A stretch of DNA of 64,000 nt, taken from assembly GCA_036510065.1 (NCBI GenBank), contig DATCEO010000075.1, positions 12,689 through 76,688 on the forward strand. The letters are read 5' to 3'. Positions within the stretch are counted from its first letter, which is position 1; each line of letters begins with the position of its first letter. The stretch is from DASUBV01 sp036510065. Lineage in GTDB: Bacteria > Actinomycetota > Actinomycetes > Streptosporangiales > Streptosporangiaceae. Both the position numbers and the translations under genes were made by a program. The notes beneath the pieces were generated by a model. It did no database searches, was not told where the DNA came from, and worked only from the letters and a program-made list of their open reading frames with translations. Positions 6,675 to 14,536 of this stretch are shown piece by piece.

Positions 6675-9026
6675 ATGAACGTACGGATTCTGCAGGGATT
6701 CACCGCGCTCGCGGTGATCGCCGCCACGACGATGAGCGCCCAGATCCCCAGCGCGTGGGCGGCGGTCGGTCAGCCCAGCGCCGTGGCGGCCCAGCAGAAA
6801 TCGGCCCGCCCCGCGCCCTACGTCAGCGCGACCGCAGCGGCGTCCTGGCAGACGAACGGCACGGTCTGGGCCATTGCCTACTCCCGGGGCACGGTGTACG
6901 TCGGCGGCCAGTTCAGCTCGGTGCGGCCGCCGGGGGCCCGGCCGGGTCACGGGGAGACGGGGCGCACCTTCGTGGCCGCCTTCAGCTCCGCCACCGGCGC
7001 CCTGATCAGGTCCTTTCACCCGACGATCTCGGGCGCGTCCGGGTCCGAGGTGACGGCGCTGGCGGTGTCCCCCGATGGCAAGACCCTCTACGTGGGCGGC
7101 CTGTTCAACCATGCCGACGGGACCTTCCGGGACAACCTGGCCGCCTTCAGCACGTCGAACGGGGCCCTGACCGGCTGGGCGCCGACGGCGTTCGGGAAGG
7201 TGAACGCGATCGCGCTGAATTCCCGGGGCACGGAAATCTACCTCGGCGGCAGCTTCAACCAGCTCGCCGGCCAGACCCGGACCTATGCCGGCGCCGTCGG
7301 CCTCCGCGGCAGGGCGCTGCCCTGGGCTCCGGTCCTCAACGACGCGGTGACCTCCATCGCGGTGGCTCCTGGCAACGCCCAGGTCCTCATCGGCGGCTAC
7401 TTCCAGACCATCAACGGCGCGACCCAGAACGCCGCGGGCGCCGTCGACGCGGCAGCCGGGAGGACGACCGAGCGCTGGGCGGCGAACATCGTTCCCTTTA
7501 ACCCGGGCACCTGTACCTCAGCCGTCAAGACCATCGTCATCAGCGGCGCTACGGCCTACCTAGGTGCGGAGGGGACGGGCGCCGGCTGCTTTGACGGTGA
7601 CTTCGCGGTCAGGCTCGGCACCGGGAGCAGCCCCCGCGACACCCTGGCCTGGCAGAGTGACTGCCTCGGCGCGACCCAGTCGCTGGCCGTCGTCGACGGC
7701 ACCCTGTTCAAGGGCTCGCACGCGCACGATTGCGCGTTCGCGCCGGGCGGCTTCCCGCAGAACCCCGAGACCGCCGGCCCCTACGTGACCCGCCACCTGC
7801 TCAGCCAGTCGCTGGGCGACGGCACGCTCGGGCACTGGACGCCGAACACCAACGCCACCGTGCTCGGCCCGCGCGTGATGGCCTCCGACGGCCACCAGCT
7901 GTTCCTCGGCGGGGACTTCACCACGGTGAACGGGCGGGGCCAGCAGGGCTTCGTGCGCTTCGCGGCCGGTCCCGACACCATCACGCCGGTCCGGCCGGCC
8001 GCCCCGGCCGCCACCAGCCCGGCCAGGGGCGTGGCCCTGGTGACCTTCACCGGCGCCAGCACCTCCGATGTCGGGACGCTGACCTACTCGGTCTACCGCA
8101 GCGGGCAGCGCGCCCCGATCGGCCAGATCACGGCGACGTCCTGGCCCTGGGCGCTCCCCGTCCTGCACTATCGCGCCGCCGGCCTGCGGCCGGGATCGGC
8201 CTACACGTTCTCGGTGACGGTCAGCACGGGTACCCGCACGTCGGGGAAGTCGTCGGCGTCGACGCCGGTCACCGTCGCCCGCAGGAGCCCGGTGCTCAGT
8301 TACCGGACGAAGGTCCTGGACGGCAATCCGAGCTTCCTCTGGCTGCTCGACGAGCGGGCTGGCCGCGTGGCGGGTGACTCGTCACCGCACCACTTCACTG
8401 GCATCTACGAGCGGGGCACCACCAAGCGGGCGGCGGGCCCGATCGCCGGGACTCCGAACACCGCTACCGCCTTCAACGGCGTGCGGGGCCTGGTCACGTC
8501 GGCCAGCCGGGTGGCCGCTCCGAAGGCCTTCTCCATCGAGGCCTGGTTCAAGACCACCACCAAGACCGGGGGCAAGATCGTCGGGTTCGGCAGCAGGCAG
8601 ACCGGCCGGAGCTCCAGCTACGACCGCCAGATCTACCTGATGAACGACGGCCAGCTGGTGTTCGGCATGCTCACCCCGCAGCGACAGGCCATCCTGACGC
8701 CGAACGTCTACAACGACGGCCGGTGGCACTACGTGGTGGCGACGTTCAGCTCAGCCGGCGGACCGTCGAACATGACGCTGTACGTCGACGGCCAGCGGAT
8801 CGCCGCCCGGGCCACCGGGGCGTCCTCGCCGTACGCGGGCTACTGGCGGGTCGGCGGCGACAACCTCAACGGCTGGAACCTCGACTACTGGGGCAGCAAC
8901 AGCCAGCGCACCACCGAGCCGAACAGCTACTACTTCGGCGGGTCCATCGGCGATGTCGCGGTCTATCCCTCGGTCCTGTCCCCGGCCCAGGTCGCGGCCC
9001 ACTATGCGAACGCGTTGTCCCGCTAG
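6675..9026 (+). CDS. secreted beta-propeller/FN3/LamG protein (paralogue 1)
   Basis: The 783-residue product begins with a Sec signal peptide (MNVRILQGFTALAVIAATTM, cleavage near AWA-AV). Residues about 40-435 form a beta-propeller of repeated blades with the pattern YVGGxF-xx-V-xG followed by LAAF-xxx-G-xLxxW, like DUF5122-type propellers. A fibronectin-III-like module follows (about 442-533), then a LamG/concanavalin-like lectin domain (about 553-775, with IEAWFKT, WHYVVATF and LYVDGQRI). No catalytic residues are evident. It is probably an extracellular glycan- or matrix-binding protein. ATG 6675 is chosen for its GAGGGA site and the signal peptide it exposes. A close paralogue lies at 16982-19378, and the pair brackets the first half of the exopolysaccharide genes. 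Confidence 0.85.
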   Translation: MNVRILQGFTALAVIAATTMSAQIPSAWAAVGQPSAVAAQQKSARPAPYVSATAAASWQTNGTVWAIAYSRGTVYVGGQFSSVRPPGARPGHGETGRTFVAAFSSATGALIRSFHPTISGASGSEVTALAVSPDGKTLYVGGLFNHADGTFRDNLAAFSTSNGALTGWAPTAFGKVNAIALNSRGTEIYLGGSFNQLAGQTRTYAGAVGLRGRALPWAPVLNDAVTSIAVAPGNAQVLIGGYFQTINGATQNAAGAVDAAAGRTTERWAANIVPFNPGTCTSAVKTIVISGATAYLGAEGTGAGCFDGDFAVRLGTGSSPRDTLAWQSDCLGATQSLAVVDGTLFKGSHAHDCAFAPGGFPQNPETAGPYVTRHLLSQSLGDGTLGHWTPNTNATVLGPRVMASDGHQLFLGGDFTTVNGRGQQGFVRFAAGPDTITPVRPAAPAATSPARGVALVTFTGASTSDVGTLTYSVYRSGQRAPIGQITATSWPWALPVLHYRAAGLRPGSAYTFSVTVSTGTRTSGKSSASTPVTVARRSPVLSYRTKVLDGNPSFLWLLDERAGRVAGDSSPHHFTGIYERGTTKRAAGPIAGTPNTATAFNGVRGLVTSASRVAAPKAFSIEAWFKTTTKTGGKIVGFGSRQTGRSSSYDRQIYLMNDGQLVFGMLTPQRQAILTPNVYNDGRWHYVVATFSSAGGPSNMTLYVDGQRIAARATGASSPYAGYWRVGGDNLNGWNLDYWGSNSQRTTEPNSYYFGGSIGDVAVYPSVLSPAQVAAHYANALSR

Positions 9027-9209
9027 AGGATCGCAATGCTCCGGATCTGGCCAAAAAGTTCATGCTAGTCGTGAATAGCTGTCAACCTCCCGTTTTGGTG
9101 GCGCGTCTAGCTAGCACGCAGTAAACGGGTCAAAAACGCCGGGCGAATGCCGCACCAACGAAGGACGGCCAAGTACGGGGCTGGGGTCGATCGGTGGAGA
9201 AGGAGCGCG

Positions 9210-10679
9210 GTGGCGGGAAACACGGCACTCTCCGGGAGGTGGCGCACCGACCGGGTCGTCGCGCGCCTGGCGGGCCAGAACTCCGCCTCGTGGACGAACG
9301 GGTACCTCCGTCAGGTCATCTCCGCCGATGCCATCTGCGGCCTGGCGGCAGGACTGCTGGCCTTCCAGATCCGGTTTGACGCTACCGCCAGCCGGCATGC
9401 CGGGCCGTACCTTCTGTTCAGCCTGATCCTGCCGGTGCTCTGGCTGCTGGCGGTCAGGCTGGCCGGCGGGTACGACGCGCGCTTCATCGGCGTGGGGCCC
9501 GATGAATTCCGCCGGGTCCTCCAGGCCGGGGTCTGCCTGACCGGGGGCGTGGCCATCCTGGCCTACGCGACCAAGACCGATGTGGCCCGCGGCTACGTCC
9601 TCATCGCCCTGCCCTCGGTCACCGTGTTCGACGTGCTCGGCCGGTTCACCTTGCGCAAGCGGCTGCACAAGCTGCGGCGGCTGGGCAGCTGCATGCGCAA
9701 GGTCGTCCTGGTCGGGCACGCGCAGGTCGCGGCCGACCTCGTGGCCCTGCTGAACCGCGAGACCTATCACGGTCTCTCGGTGGTGGCGGCCTGCGTGGCC
9801 GGCCCGGTCCATCCCGCCGATATCGCCGGGATACCGGTCCTGCACGGGCTGGACGACGTGCCCGATGTCGTGGAGCGGTACGACGCCGACACCGTTGCCG
9901 TGCTGGCCTGCCCGGAGATGAGCGGCTTGCGGCTGCGCGAGCTCGCCTGGGAACTGGAGAAGACCGATACCGACCTGTGTGTCGCGCCGGCCCTGCTGGA
10001 TGTCGCCGGGCCCCGCACGACGATCCGGCCGGTCGCCGGACTGCCCCTGCTGCACATGGACCATCCGGAGTTCACCGGCGCCCGGCAGATCATCAAGGCG
10101 GCGTTTGACCGGACCTGCGCCGTGTCGGCCCTGCTGCTGCTCAGTCCGCTGCTGGTCGTCGTGGCGATGACCATCCGGCTGTCCGATCACGGGCCGGCCC
10201 TGTTCCGGCAGACCCGGGTGGGTCGCGATGGCCGGGCCTTCACCCTGTACAAGTTCCGCACGATGGTCACCGACGCCGAGGCGCGGAAGGCGGAGCTGAC
10301 GGCACTCAACGAGACCGACGCCGTGCTGTTCAAGATCCGTCGCGACCCTCGGGTCACCCCCGTCGGCGCGCGGCTGCGCCGCTGGTCGCTGGATGAGCTG
10401 CCGCAGCTGATCAATGTGCTGCGCGGTGACATGTCCCTCGTCGGCCCGCGGCCCGCGCTGCCCGAGGAAGCAGCCCGGTACGGCGATCATGTCCGCCGCC
10501 GGCTGGCGGTCAAGCCCGGCCTGACTGGCCTGTGGCAGGTGAGCGGCCGGTCCAACCTCTCCTGGGAGGAGTCCGTCCGGCTGGACCTGCGCTACGTGGA
10601 GAACTGGTCGTTCGTGCTCGACCTGCAGATACTGTGGAAAACCTGCTCAGCGGTCGCTTACGGCCGGGGTGCTTATTAA
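9210..10679 (+). CDS. polyprenyl-phosphate sugar-1-phosphate transferase (WbaP/WcaJ type)
   Basis: This about 489-residue membrane enzyme starts polymer synthesis by moving a hexose-1-phosphate from a nucleotide sugar onto undecaprenyl or decaprenyl phosphate. The N-terminal half has four to five hydrophobic segments and a CoA-binding-like Rossmann region (VVLVGHAQVAADLVALLNRE). The C-terminal bacterial sugar transferase domain begins at a hydrophobic anchor (ALLLLSPLLVVVAMTI). It contains GPALFRQTRVGRDGRAFTLY, KFRTM, LRRWSLDELPQLINVLRGDM and SLVGPRPALP, then the ending PGLTGLWQVSGRS. GTG 9210 follows AAGGAG; ATG 9147 is a longer in-frame alternative with a poor site. It is the first synthetic gene of the exopolysaccharide cluster. 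Confidence 0.93.
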   Translation: MAGNTALSGRWRTDRVVARLAGQNSASWTNGYLRQVISADAICGLAAGLLAFQIRFDATASRHAGPYLLFSLILPVLWLLAVRLAGGYDARFIGVGPDEFRRVLQAGVCLTGGVAILAYATKTDVARGYVLIALPSVTVFDVLGRFTLRKRLHKLRRLGSCMRKVVLVGHAQVAADLVALLNRETYHGLSVVAACVAGPVHPADIAGIPVLHGLDDVPDVVERYDADTVAVLACPEMSGLRLRELAWELEKTDTDLCVAPALLDVAGPRTTIRPVAGLPLLHMDHPEFTGARQIIKAAFDRTCAVSALLLLSPLLVVVAMTIRLSDHGPALFRQTRVGRDGRAFTLYKFRTMVTDAEARKAELTALNETDAVLFKIRRDPRVTPVGARLRRWSLDELPQLINVLRGDMSLVGPRPALPEEAARYGDHVRRRLAVKPGLTGLWQVSGRSNLSWEESVRLDLRYVENWSFVLDLQILWKTCSAVAYGRGAY

Positions 10680-10696
10680 TTGAGGTGCATATAGAC

Positions 10697-11434
10697 ATGG
10701 GTGACTCGCGGGAGTTGCTGGATGCTTACTTTGATGAGTCGCGGGCGCGGCAGCAGCGGCTGCGACTGACTAAGGCGACGGACTCCGGTGCCCGGGTGGT
10801 GCTGAAGAACCTGGTCCCGGTGCGCTATCGCGGGACGGGGCGGATGATCCTGACCGACGCGGTGCGGAGCCGGGAGCGGCGGAAGGCGGCGGCGCTGGCC
10901 GGGCGGGGCGGGCTGCGGCTGCACCTGGGCTGCGGCGGGGAGCGCAAGGCCGGGTGGGTGAACATCGACCTGCTCGGCGACCCGGTCGACGTGGCCTGGA
11001 ACCTGGCCAGCCCGCTGCCGTTCGCGTCCGGGTCGGTCGCGGCGGTCTTCCATGAGCACCTGCTGGAGCACCTGCCGCTGCAGGCCGGGGATGCGTTCAT
11101 GGGCGAGTGCTACCGGGTGCTGGCCCCGGGCGGGATCCTGCGGGTGGGCGTGCCCGACGCCGGCAAGCTGGTCCGCTCCTACGCCGGTGACCGCGAGTAC
11201 CTGGAGGCCCGGCACCCCGACCGTCCCACCGCGCTGCTGGCGGTCCAGGAGCTGTTCTACTGGCACCGGCACACCGCCATGTTCGACACCGAGACCCTGG
11301 CCCTGTTCTTCCGGGCCAGCGGGTTCCCCGACCCGCAGGAACGCGAGTACGGCGACACCGACCTCGACCAGGCCCCCGACACCGAGCGCCGCCGCGACCA
11401 GACCCTCTACATGGAAGCCCGCAAGCCCAGTTAG
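10697..11434 (+). CDS. SAM-dependent methyltransferase (class I, polysaccharide cluster)
   Basis: This 245-residue cytosolic protein shows a class I methyltransferase core. The SAM loop is LRLHLGCGG (about 80-88) with the acidic strand VNIDLL. EHLLEHL is followed by CYRVLAPGGILRVGVPDAG (post-IV region), the layout typical of small predicted methyltransferases in exopolysaccharide loci. It probably O-methylates a sugar or tailors a lipid-linked intermediate; the substrate cannot be read. ATG 10697 lies 18 bp after the sugar transferase stop. GTG 10685 is an in-frame alternative. A strong hairpin terminator follows. Confidence 0.82.
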   Translation: MGDSRELLDAYFDESRARQQRLRLTKATDSGARVVLKNLVPVRYRGTGRMILTDAVRSRERRKAAALAGRGGLRLHLGCGGERKAGWVNIDLLGDPVDVAWNLASPLPFASGSVAAVFHEHLLEHLPLQAGDAFMGECYRVLAPGGILRVGVPDAGKLVRSYAGDREYLEARHPDRPTALLAVQELFYWHRHTAMFDTETLALFFRASGFPDPQEREYGDTDLDQAPDTERRRDQTLYMEARKPS

Positions 11435-11439
11435 GCGCG

Positions 11440-11494
11440 TAACGCAGGCGGCCCCCGGTCCCGCAGGCTTGCGGTGACCGGGGCCGTTGCGTTA
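11440..11494. terminator. bidirectional hairpin terminator between convergent genes
   Basis: A long imperfect inverted repeat pairs TAACGCAGGCGGCCCCCGGTC (11440-11460) with GACCGGGGCCGTTGCGTTA (11476-11494). The 15-base apical segment can itself form a CCGCA/TGCGG stem. It sits between a forward methyltransferase gene and a reverse GH26-like gene, where a two-way terminator is expected. No long T tract follows. Confidence 0.75.
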
Positions 11495-11509
11495 GTTACT
11501 GAGCCCTAG

Positions 11510-12979
11510 TTACTGACTGGTTACCGTCAGCTGTGTGTCCGCGGTAGCGGTCCCCGCGGCGTTGCTGGCCACGATCAGCACCGGGTAGTTCCCGGCGGGC
11601 AGCAGGTTTCCGGCCTTGTCATGGCCGAAGTACCAGGTGGAGGACCATCCGGCCGACTGAGCGGGTGGGTCGAGTTCCCGCAGCACCGTGCCCCGGCTGC
11701 TCATCACGCAGATCCCGATGTGAGCGGGCTGGCTGAGCTTGAACATGATCCGGACATGGTTGGCGCCGGTGGGCGCGAACGCCGTGGGGCTGACGGCCGG
11801 CACGGTGATCAGCGGCGCGGCCGGCAGCACCGTGGGACCGGGAGCCGCGGACGCGGTCTGAGTGGGCGTCGGAGTCGGGTTGGGTGCCGGATTCGACCGC
11901 GTGGGGGCCGGCGACGGAGCGCCGACCGGAACGGGCGCGGGCGGGTTGGGCGTGGCCGAGTCGGACCGGGCCACGGCGTCGCGCCAGGCTTGGATAGAGG
12001 GAGAGTCGTTCAGCTCCATCCAGGGGAATCCCACGGAGTTGAACAGGGTGCCGAACAGGGCACCGCTACTCTGCAGGTAGTTGGCCACCCCGGCCAGCCA
12101 GCCGGGGCGCCCGTTCGGCGTGCCCAGGGCGAATTCGGCGAAACCGTACGGCAGGCCCACGCTCTTCGACGCGGCTATCTCCGGCCCCATGAAGTCGGCC
12201 GGGGAGGTCAGCTGCGGGTTGGAGTTGTGCACGGTGCCCGCCGGGTAAGCGTCCCAGCCCATGGTGCTGATGACATGGCCCGCCGGCAGGAAGTCGCGGA
12301 AGTTGAAGCCGGACGCCGGGTCGAGATCCCACGACATCAGGATCAGGGTGGACCGGAGGTCAGGATTATGCGCCGCGTCGGCGATCGCCACGATATGGGT
12401 CCAGGCGGCCTTGTACTGAGCCAGCGTGAACGAGCCGTCAGTGATGAAGGGCTCGGGCTCGTGATAGTACGAGTAGTAGATCGGGTGCCCGGTCGGGGCG
12501 GTGTCGAAGAAATGCGCGAGCGCGCCGTCGTCGGCACCCGACAGAATGGTCGCCGGCGGCACCCTGAAGCTGACCACGACAACTGACTTGTTGACCCCCG
12601 GCGCGCCCGAGCTCCAGGCGTTGGGATCGGGAAGCCCGGTGTAGTAAACCCGGATAGCGGACAGGTGCCCGAACTCCGAGGTGGCGCCCGCCAGCTGACC
12701 TGTGCTGGTGGCGTTGACCCCGAGTGGCGTGCCGCCTGCCGCAGCGGAACTGTTCGCCGCTAGCTTGGGGGCCGCGGCGCAGTTCGCGGCGGAGAAGGCC
12801 GCGGTGTGCACGTGGCCGGCGGCCGCGTGGATGGCCGCTCCCGCGCCCGCCAGGAGAGCGACGGCCGCGGTGACGGCGGTCCACTGATATCTGGCTCTCC
12901 GGCGCTTCGGTGGCTCAGTCGGGACGCGAAGCGCCGATGACTTGCCGGAGTGTTTGGGCGCATGCCGGCTGCGGGGCAT
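11510..12979 (-). CDS. secreted GH26-like glycoside hydrolase with C-terminal Ig-like domain
   Basis: The 489-residue product has a basic N-terminus and one hydrophobic segment (about 32-52) acting as signal or anchor. The catalytic-like TIM-barrel spans about 85-395. YYSYYHEPEPF places an acid/base Glu at 174, and YGFAEFAL places a candidate nucleophile Glu at 282, as in GH26 endo-mannanases and relatives. A Pro/Thr/Ala-rich linker (about 395-445) leads to a FlgD-like Ig domain (FKLSQPAHIGICV to LPAGNYPVLIV). It may trim or modify the cell's own exopolysaccharide. ATG 12979 has GAGGAG five bases upstream. It is the only intact reverse-strand gene inside the locus. Its leader carries a c-di-AMP riboswitch. 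Confidence 0.82.
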   Translation of the reverse strand: MPRSRHAPKHSGKSSALRVPTEPPKRRRARYQWTAVTAAVALLAGAGAAIHAAAGHVHTAAFSAANCAAAPKLAANSSAAAGGTPLGVNATSTGQLAGATSEFGHLSAIRVYYTGLPDPNAWSSGAPGVNKSVVVVSFRVPPATILSGADDGALAHFFDTAPTGHPIYYSYYHEPEPFITDGSFTLAQYKAAWTHIVAIADAAHNPDLRSTLILMSWDLDPASGFNFRDFLPAGHVISTMGWDAYPAGTVHNSNPQLTSPADFMGPEIAASKSVGLPYGFAEFALGTPNGRPGWLAGVANYLQSSGALFGTLFNSVGFPWMELNDSPSIQAWRDAVARSDSATPNPPAPVPVGAPSPAPTRSNPAPNPTPTPTQTASAAPGPTVLPAAPLITVPAVSPTAFAPTGANHVRIMFKLSQPAHIGICVMSSRGTVLRELDPPAQSAGWSSTWYFGHDKAGNLLPAGNYPVLIVASNAAGTATADTQLTVTSQ

Positions 12980-12994
12980 AGAACTCCTCTCCTC

Positions 12995-13132
12995 GGCCGC
13001 CTGCCGGGTTAGCTGACGGGTTCTGGCCGGAGTAGCCATACAGCGAGCGCCTGCCGTCGTTGGCGGCGCAAGCCGATTCACCCCATGGGACCTGGGTCCC
13101 CGGCTCCCTGGCCGTACAGGGATTAGGCGGGT
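12995..13132 (-). ncRNA. cyclic-di-AMP riboswitch (ydaO/yuaA family)
   Basis: On the reverse strand the leader shows the family's hallmark blocks in order. CCGCCTAATCC (5' side of P1) comes first, then CAGGGAGCCGGGGACCC, GGGGTGAATC, an AACGACGGCAGGCG stem region, the invariant ACCCGTCAGCTAACC, and GGCAGGCGG closing P1. GAGGAG and the ATG of the GH26-like gene follow within about 15 bases. The family binds two c-di-AMP molecules and usually switches downstream genes off at high c-di-AMP. In actinobacteria it often controls cell-wall hydrolases. Here it would place an exopolysaccharide-locus hydrolase under c-di-AMP. Confidence 0.87.
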
Positions 13133-13296
13133 TGCTGCCTGACCCGGGCGGGGCGGGCAGCGGCGGCGTAACAGCACTGGACAATAACGGAAACGGAGTC
13201 TGTCGGCAGCGGGAACGACAAAATCCCAGCAGAAGGCGGCAATTCAGTCGCGCGTCAGTTCCGCGAAGATGATCTTCGCTGGCGGCCCTTAGCAGC

Positions 13297-14090
13297 TCAC
13301 GTGGCTGCGCATGGTCGCGGAGGGCGGCGTGATCGGCGTGTGATCGGCGTGTGATCGGCGCGAACGCCGGGACCGGAGCCGCGGCGCGCCGAAGTCCATC
13401 GCGCCGCGCGGTTGCCCTCGGAGCCCGGCCGGTAGCTCGTCTTGAGGGCGATGAGCGACTTCGTCAGGCCCATCGTCTTCTCGGGCAGCAGCGTGGAGTC
13501 CGGGAAGTAAGACTGCATCTCCGTGCGGCTGAGGAGCTCGACTTCCATCACCCGGCGGACGTTCGCGGCGCGGCTTTCGGGCGGAAAGTGCACCAGCGGC
13601 CACTTGCGCGAGATCTCCGCCCGCGCGCTCAGCAGCAGGAACTGAAAGCCAGGGAAAAGCCAGTGTGGCTCGACAGGGAAATAGCGATAGGGGGTCTGTA
13701 TCCAATGGCGCGCCGACAGGGCGTGCACGTTATCCGCGAACCGGGCCCGCTGGGCGTGGCCGCCGACGTGCTCCAGGAGGGAATTCGAGAACACGAGGTC
13801 GTACTTGCTTCCGGCTATCTCGTCGCTGAGCGCGCACGCGTCGCCCTGATCGACTCGCATCCAGGGCGGGACCTCGGTCGGGGGCGCCTGGAGGTTCACG
13901 ATGTGTATGGTGGCCGGGCGGAAAGGAGCCCGCAGCCACATGCCGACCCTGCCGTCGAGGTCAATCACCGACATGGACTCGATGTCGGCAAAGCTTTCCC
14001 GCAGCAACTGCCTCGTCGGGCGCGGTAACGCTCTCCTAGCGAATCCGGGCCTTCCACGAACTGGCCTCTGAGCTTTTTGAGCGCGCTCAT
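13297..14090 (-). pseudogene. SAM-dependent methyltransferase with a one-base frameshift
   Basis: From ATG 14090 (GGAGG five bases upstream) the reverse strand reads MSALKKLRGQFVEGPDSLGE, a natural methyltransferase start. It then loses frame at about 14012/14013, where the codons run RARR then GG-CAG. Adding one T there would give RARRWQLLRESFADIESMSV and join the main frame. The main frame continues with VIDLDGRVGMWL, YDLVFSNSLLEHVGG, WIQTPYRYFPVEPHWLFPG and MGLTKSLIALKT. That is a class I methyltransferase resembling those in cell-surface polysaccharide loci. The C-terminus runs on about 45 residues past the usual end, into a short tandem repeat. Either the gene is broken or the base is missing through a sequencing error. 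The main-frame coordinates extend to a less likely start at 14145. Confidence 0.78.
13330..13362. repeat. three tandem copies of an 11-bp unit
   Basis: TGATCGGCGTG is repeated at 13330, 13341 and 13352, the last copy with one mismatch. It lies in the 3' end of the frameshifted methyltransferase and contributes to its atypical C-terminal extension. Confidence 0.8.
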
Positions 14091-14536
14091 GGGCCCTCCG
14101 GCGATTTGGCTGACGAGCAGGGCCGGGCTGAGAAGCAGTGCCCACTAGCAGCGATAGCTGACTGACCGAGCCGGAACCGTAGCATATCAGCGCTTTGCGC
14201 TATCGCCTGCGCGGCGGGGGTGCGCGGGAGGGTGCGCGGGGGGCCGGGAGCGGGAGGCGGCCGGCGGCCGGGGGCCGGCCGGCGCGCCTGGCGGTGGCGA
14301 TCTTCGCCGAACTTCGTGCGCGGCCAGCCTGGCGAAACTAGGCTAATTCCTGGTACGGGGGATCTATGTCCGCATGAGCTGGCCTGGGGGCTGTACCCGC
14401 TGATGGCGGACCAGAGCCTAATTTCATGTGAACTAACTCACTGGGTTAAGCGTCATGTCTAAGTCGGCGGCTCTGCCCGCCTCAGCTGTTCGACCTATTT
14501 AACCAGTAATGTCGGGTTTATGAGGAGGGGTGGCCC
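14091..14536. other. intergenic region with promoter-like AT-richer segment
   Basis: This is a 446-bp divergent gap between the frameshifted methyltransferase (reverse) and the kinase-like gene (forward). It holds a small hairpin AGCGC-TTT-GCGCT near 14189, a very G-rich purine stretch (about 14215-14275) and an AT-richer half from about 14335. A GGCGG/CCGCC hairpin lies near 14465. GAGGAGG just before GTG 14537 is the ribosome-binding site. An 80-codon open frame here has no recognisable features. Promoters for the operon starting at 14537 probably lie in the AT-richer half. Confidence 0.5.

Noticed and set aside
13330..13362. Tandem 11-bp repeat as a CRISPR-like array
   Set aside because: Repeats are contiguous without spacers and only three copies exist.
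14220..14462. An 80-codon forward frame in the gap before the kinase-like gene
   Set aside because: No ribosome-binding site, first third is Gly/Arg low complexity from a G-rich tract, no recognisable motif.
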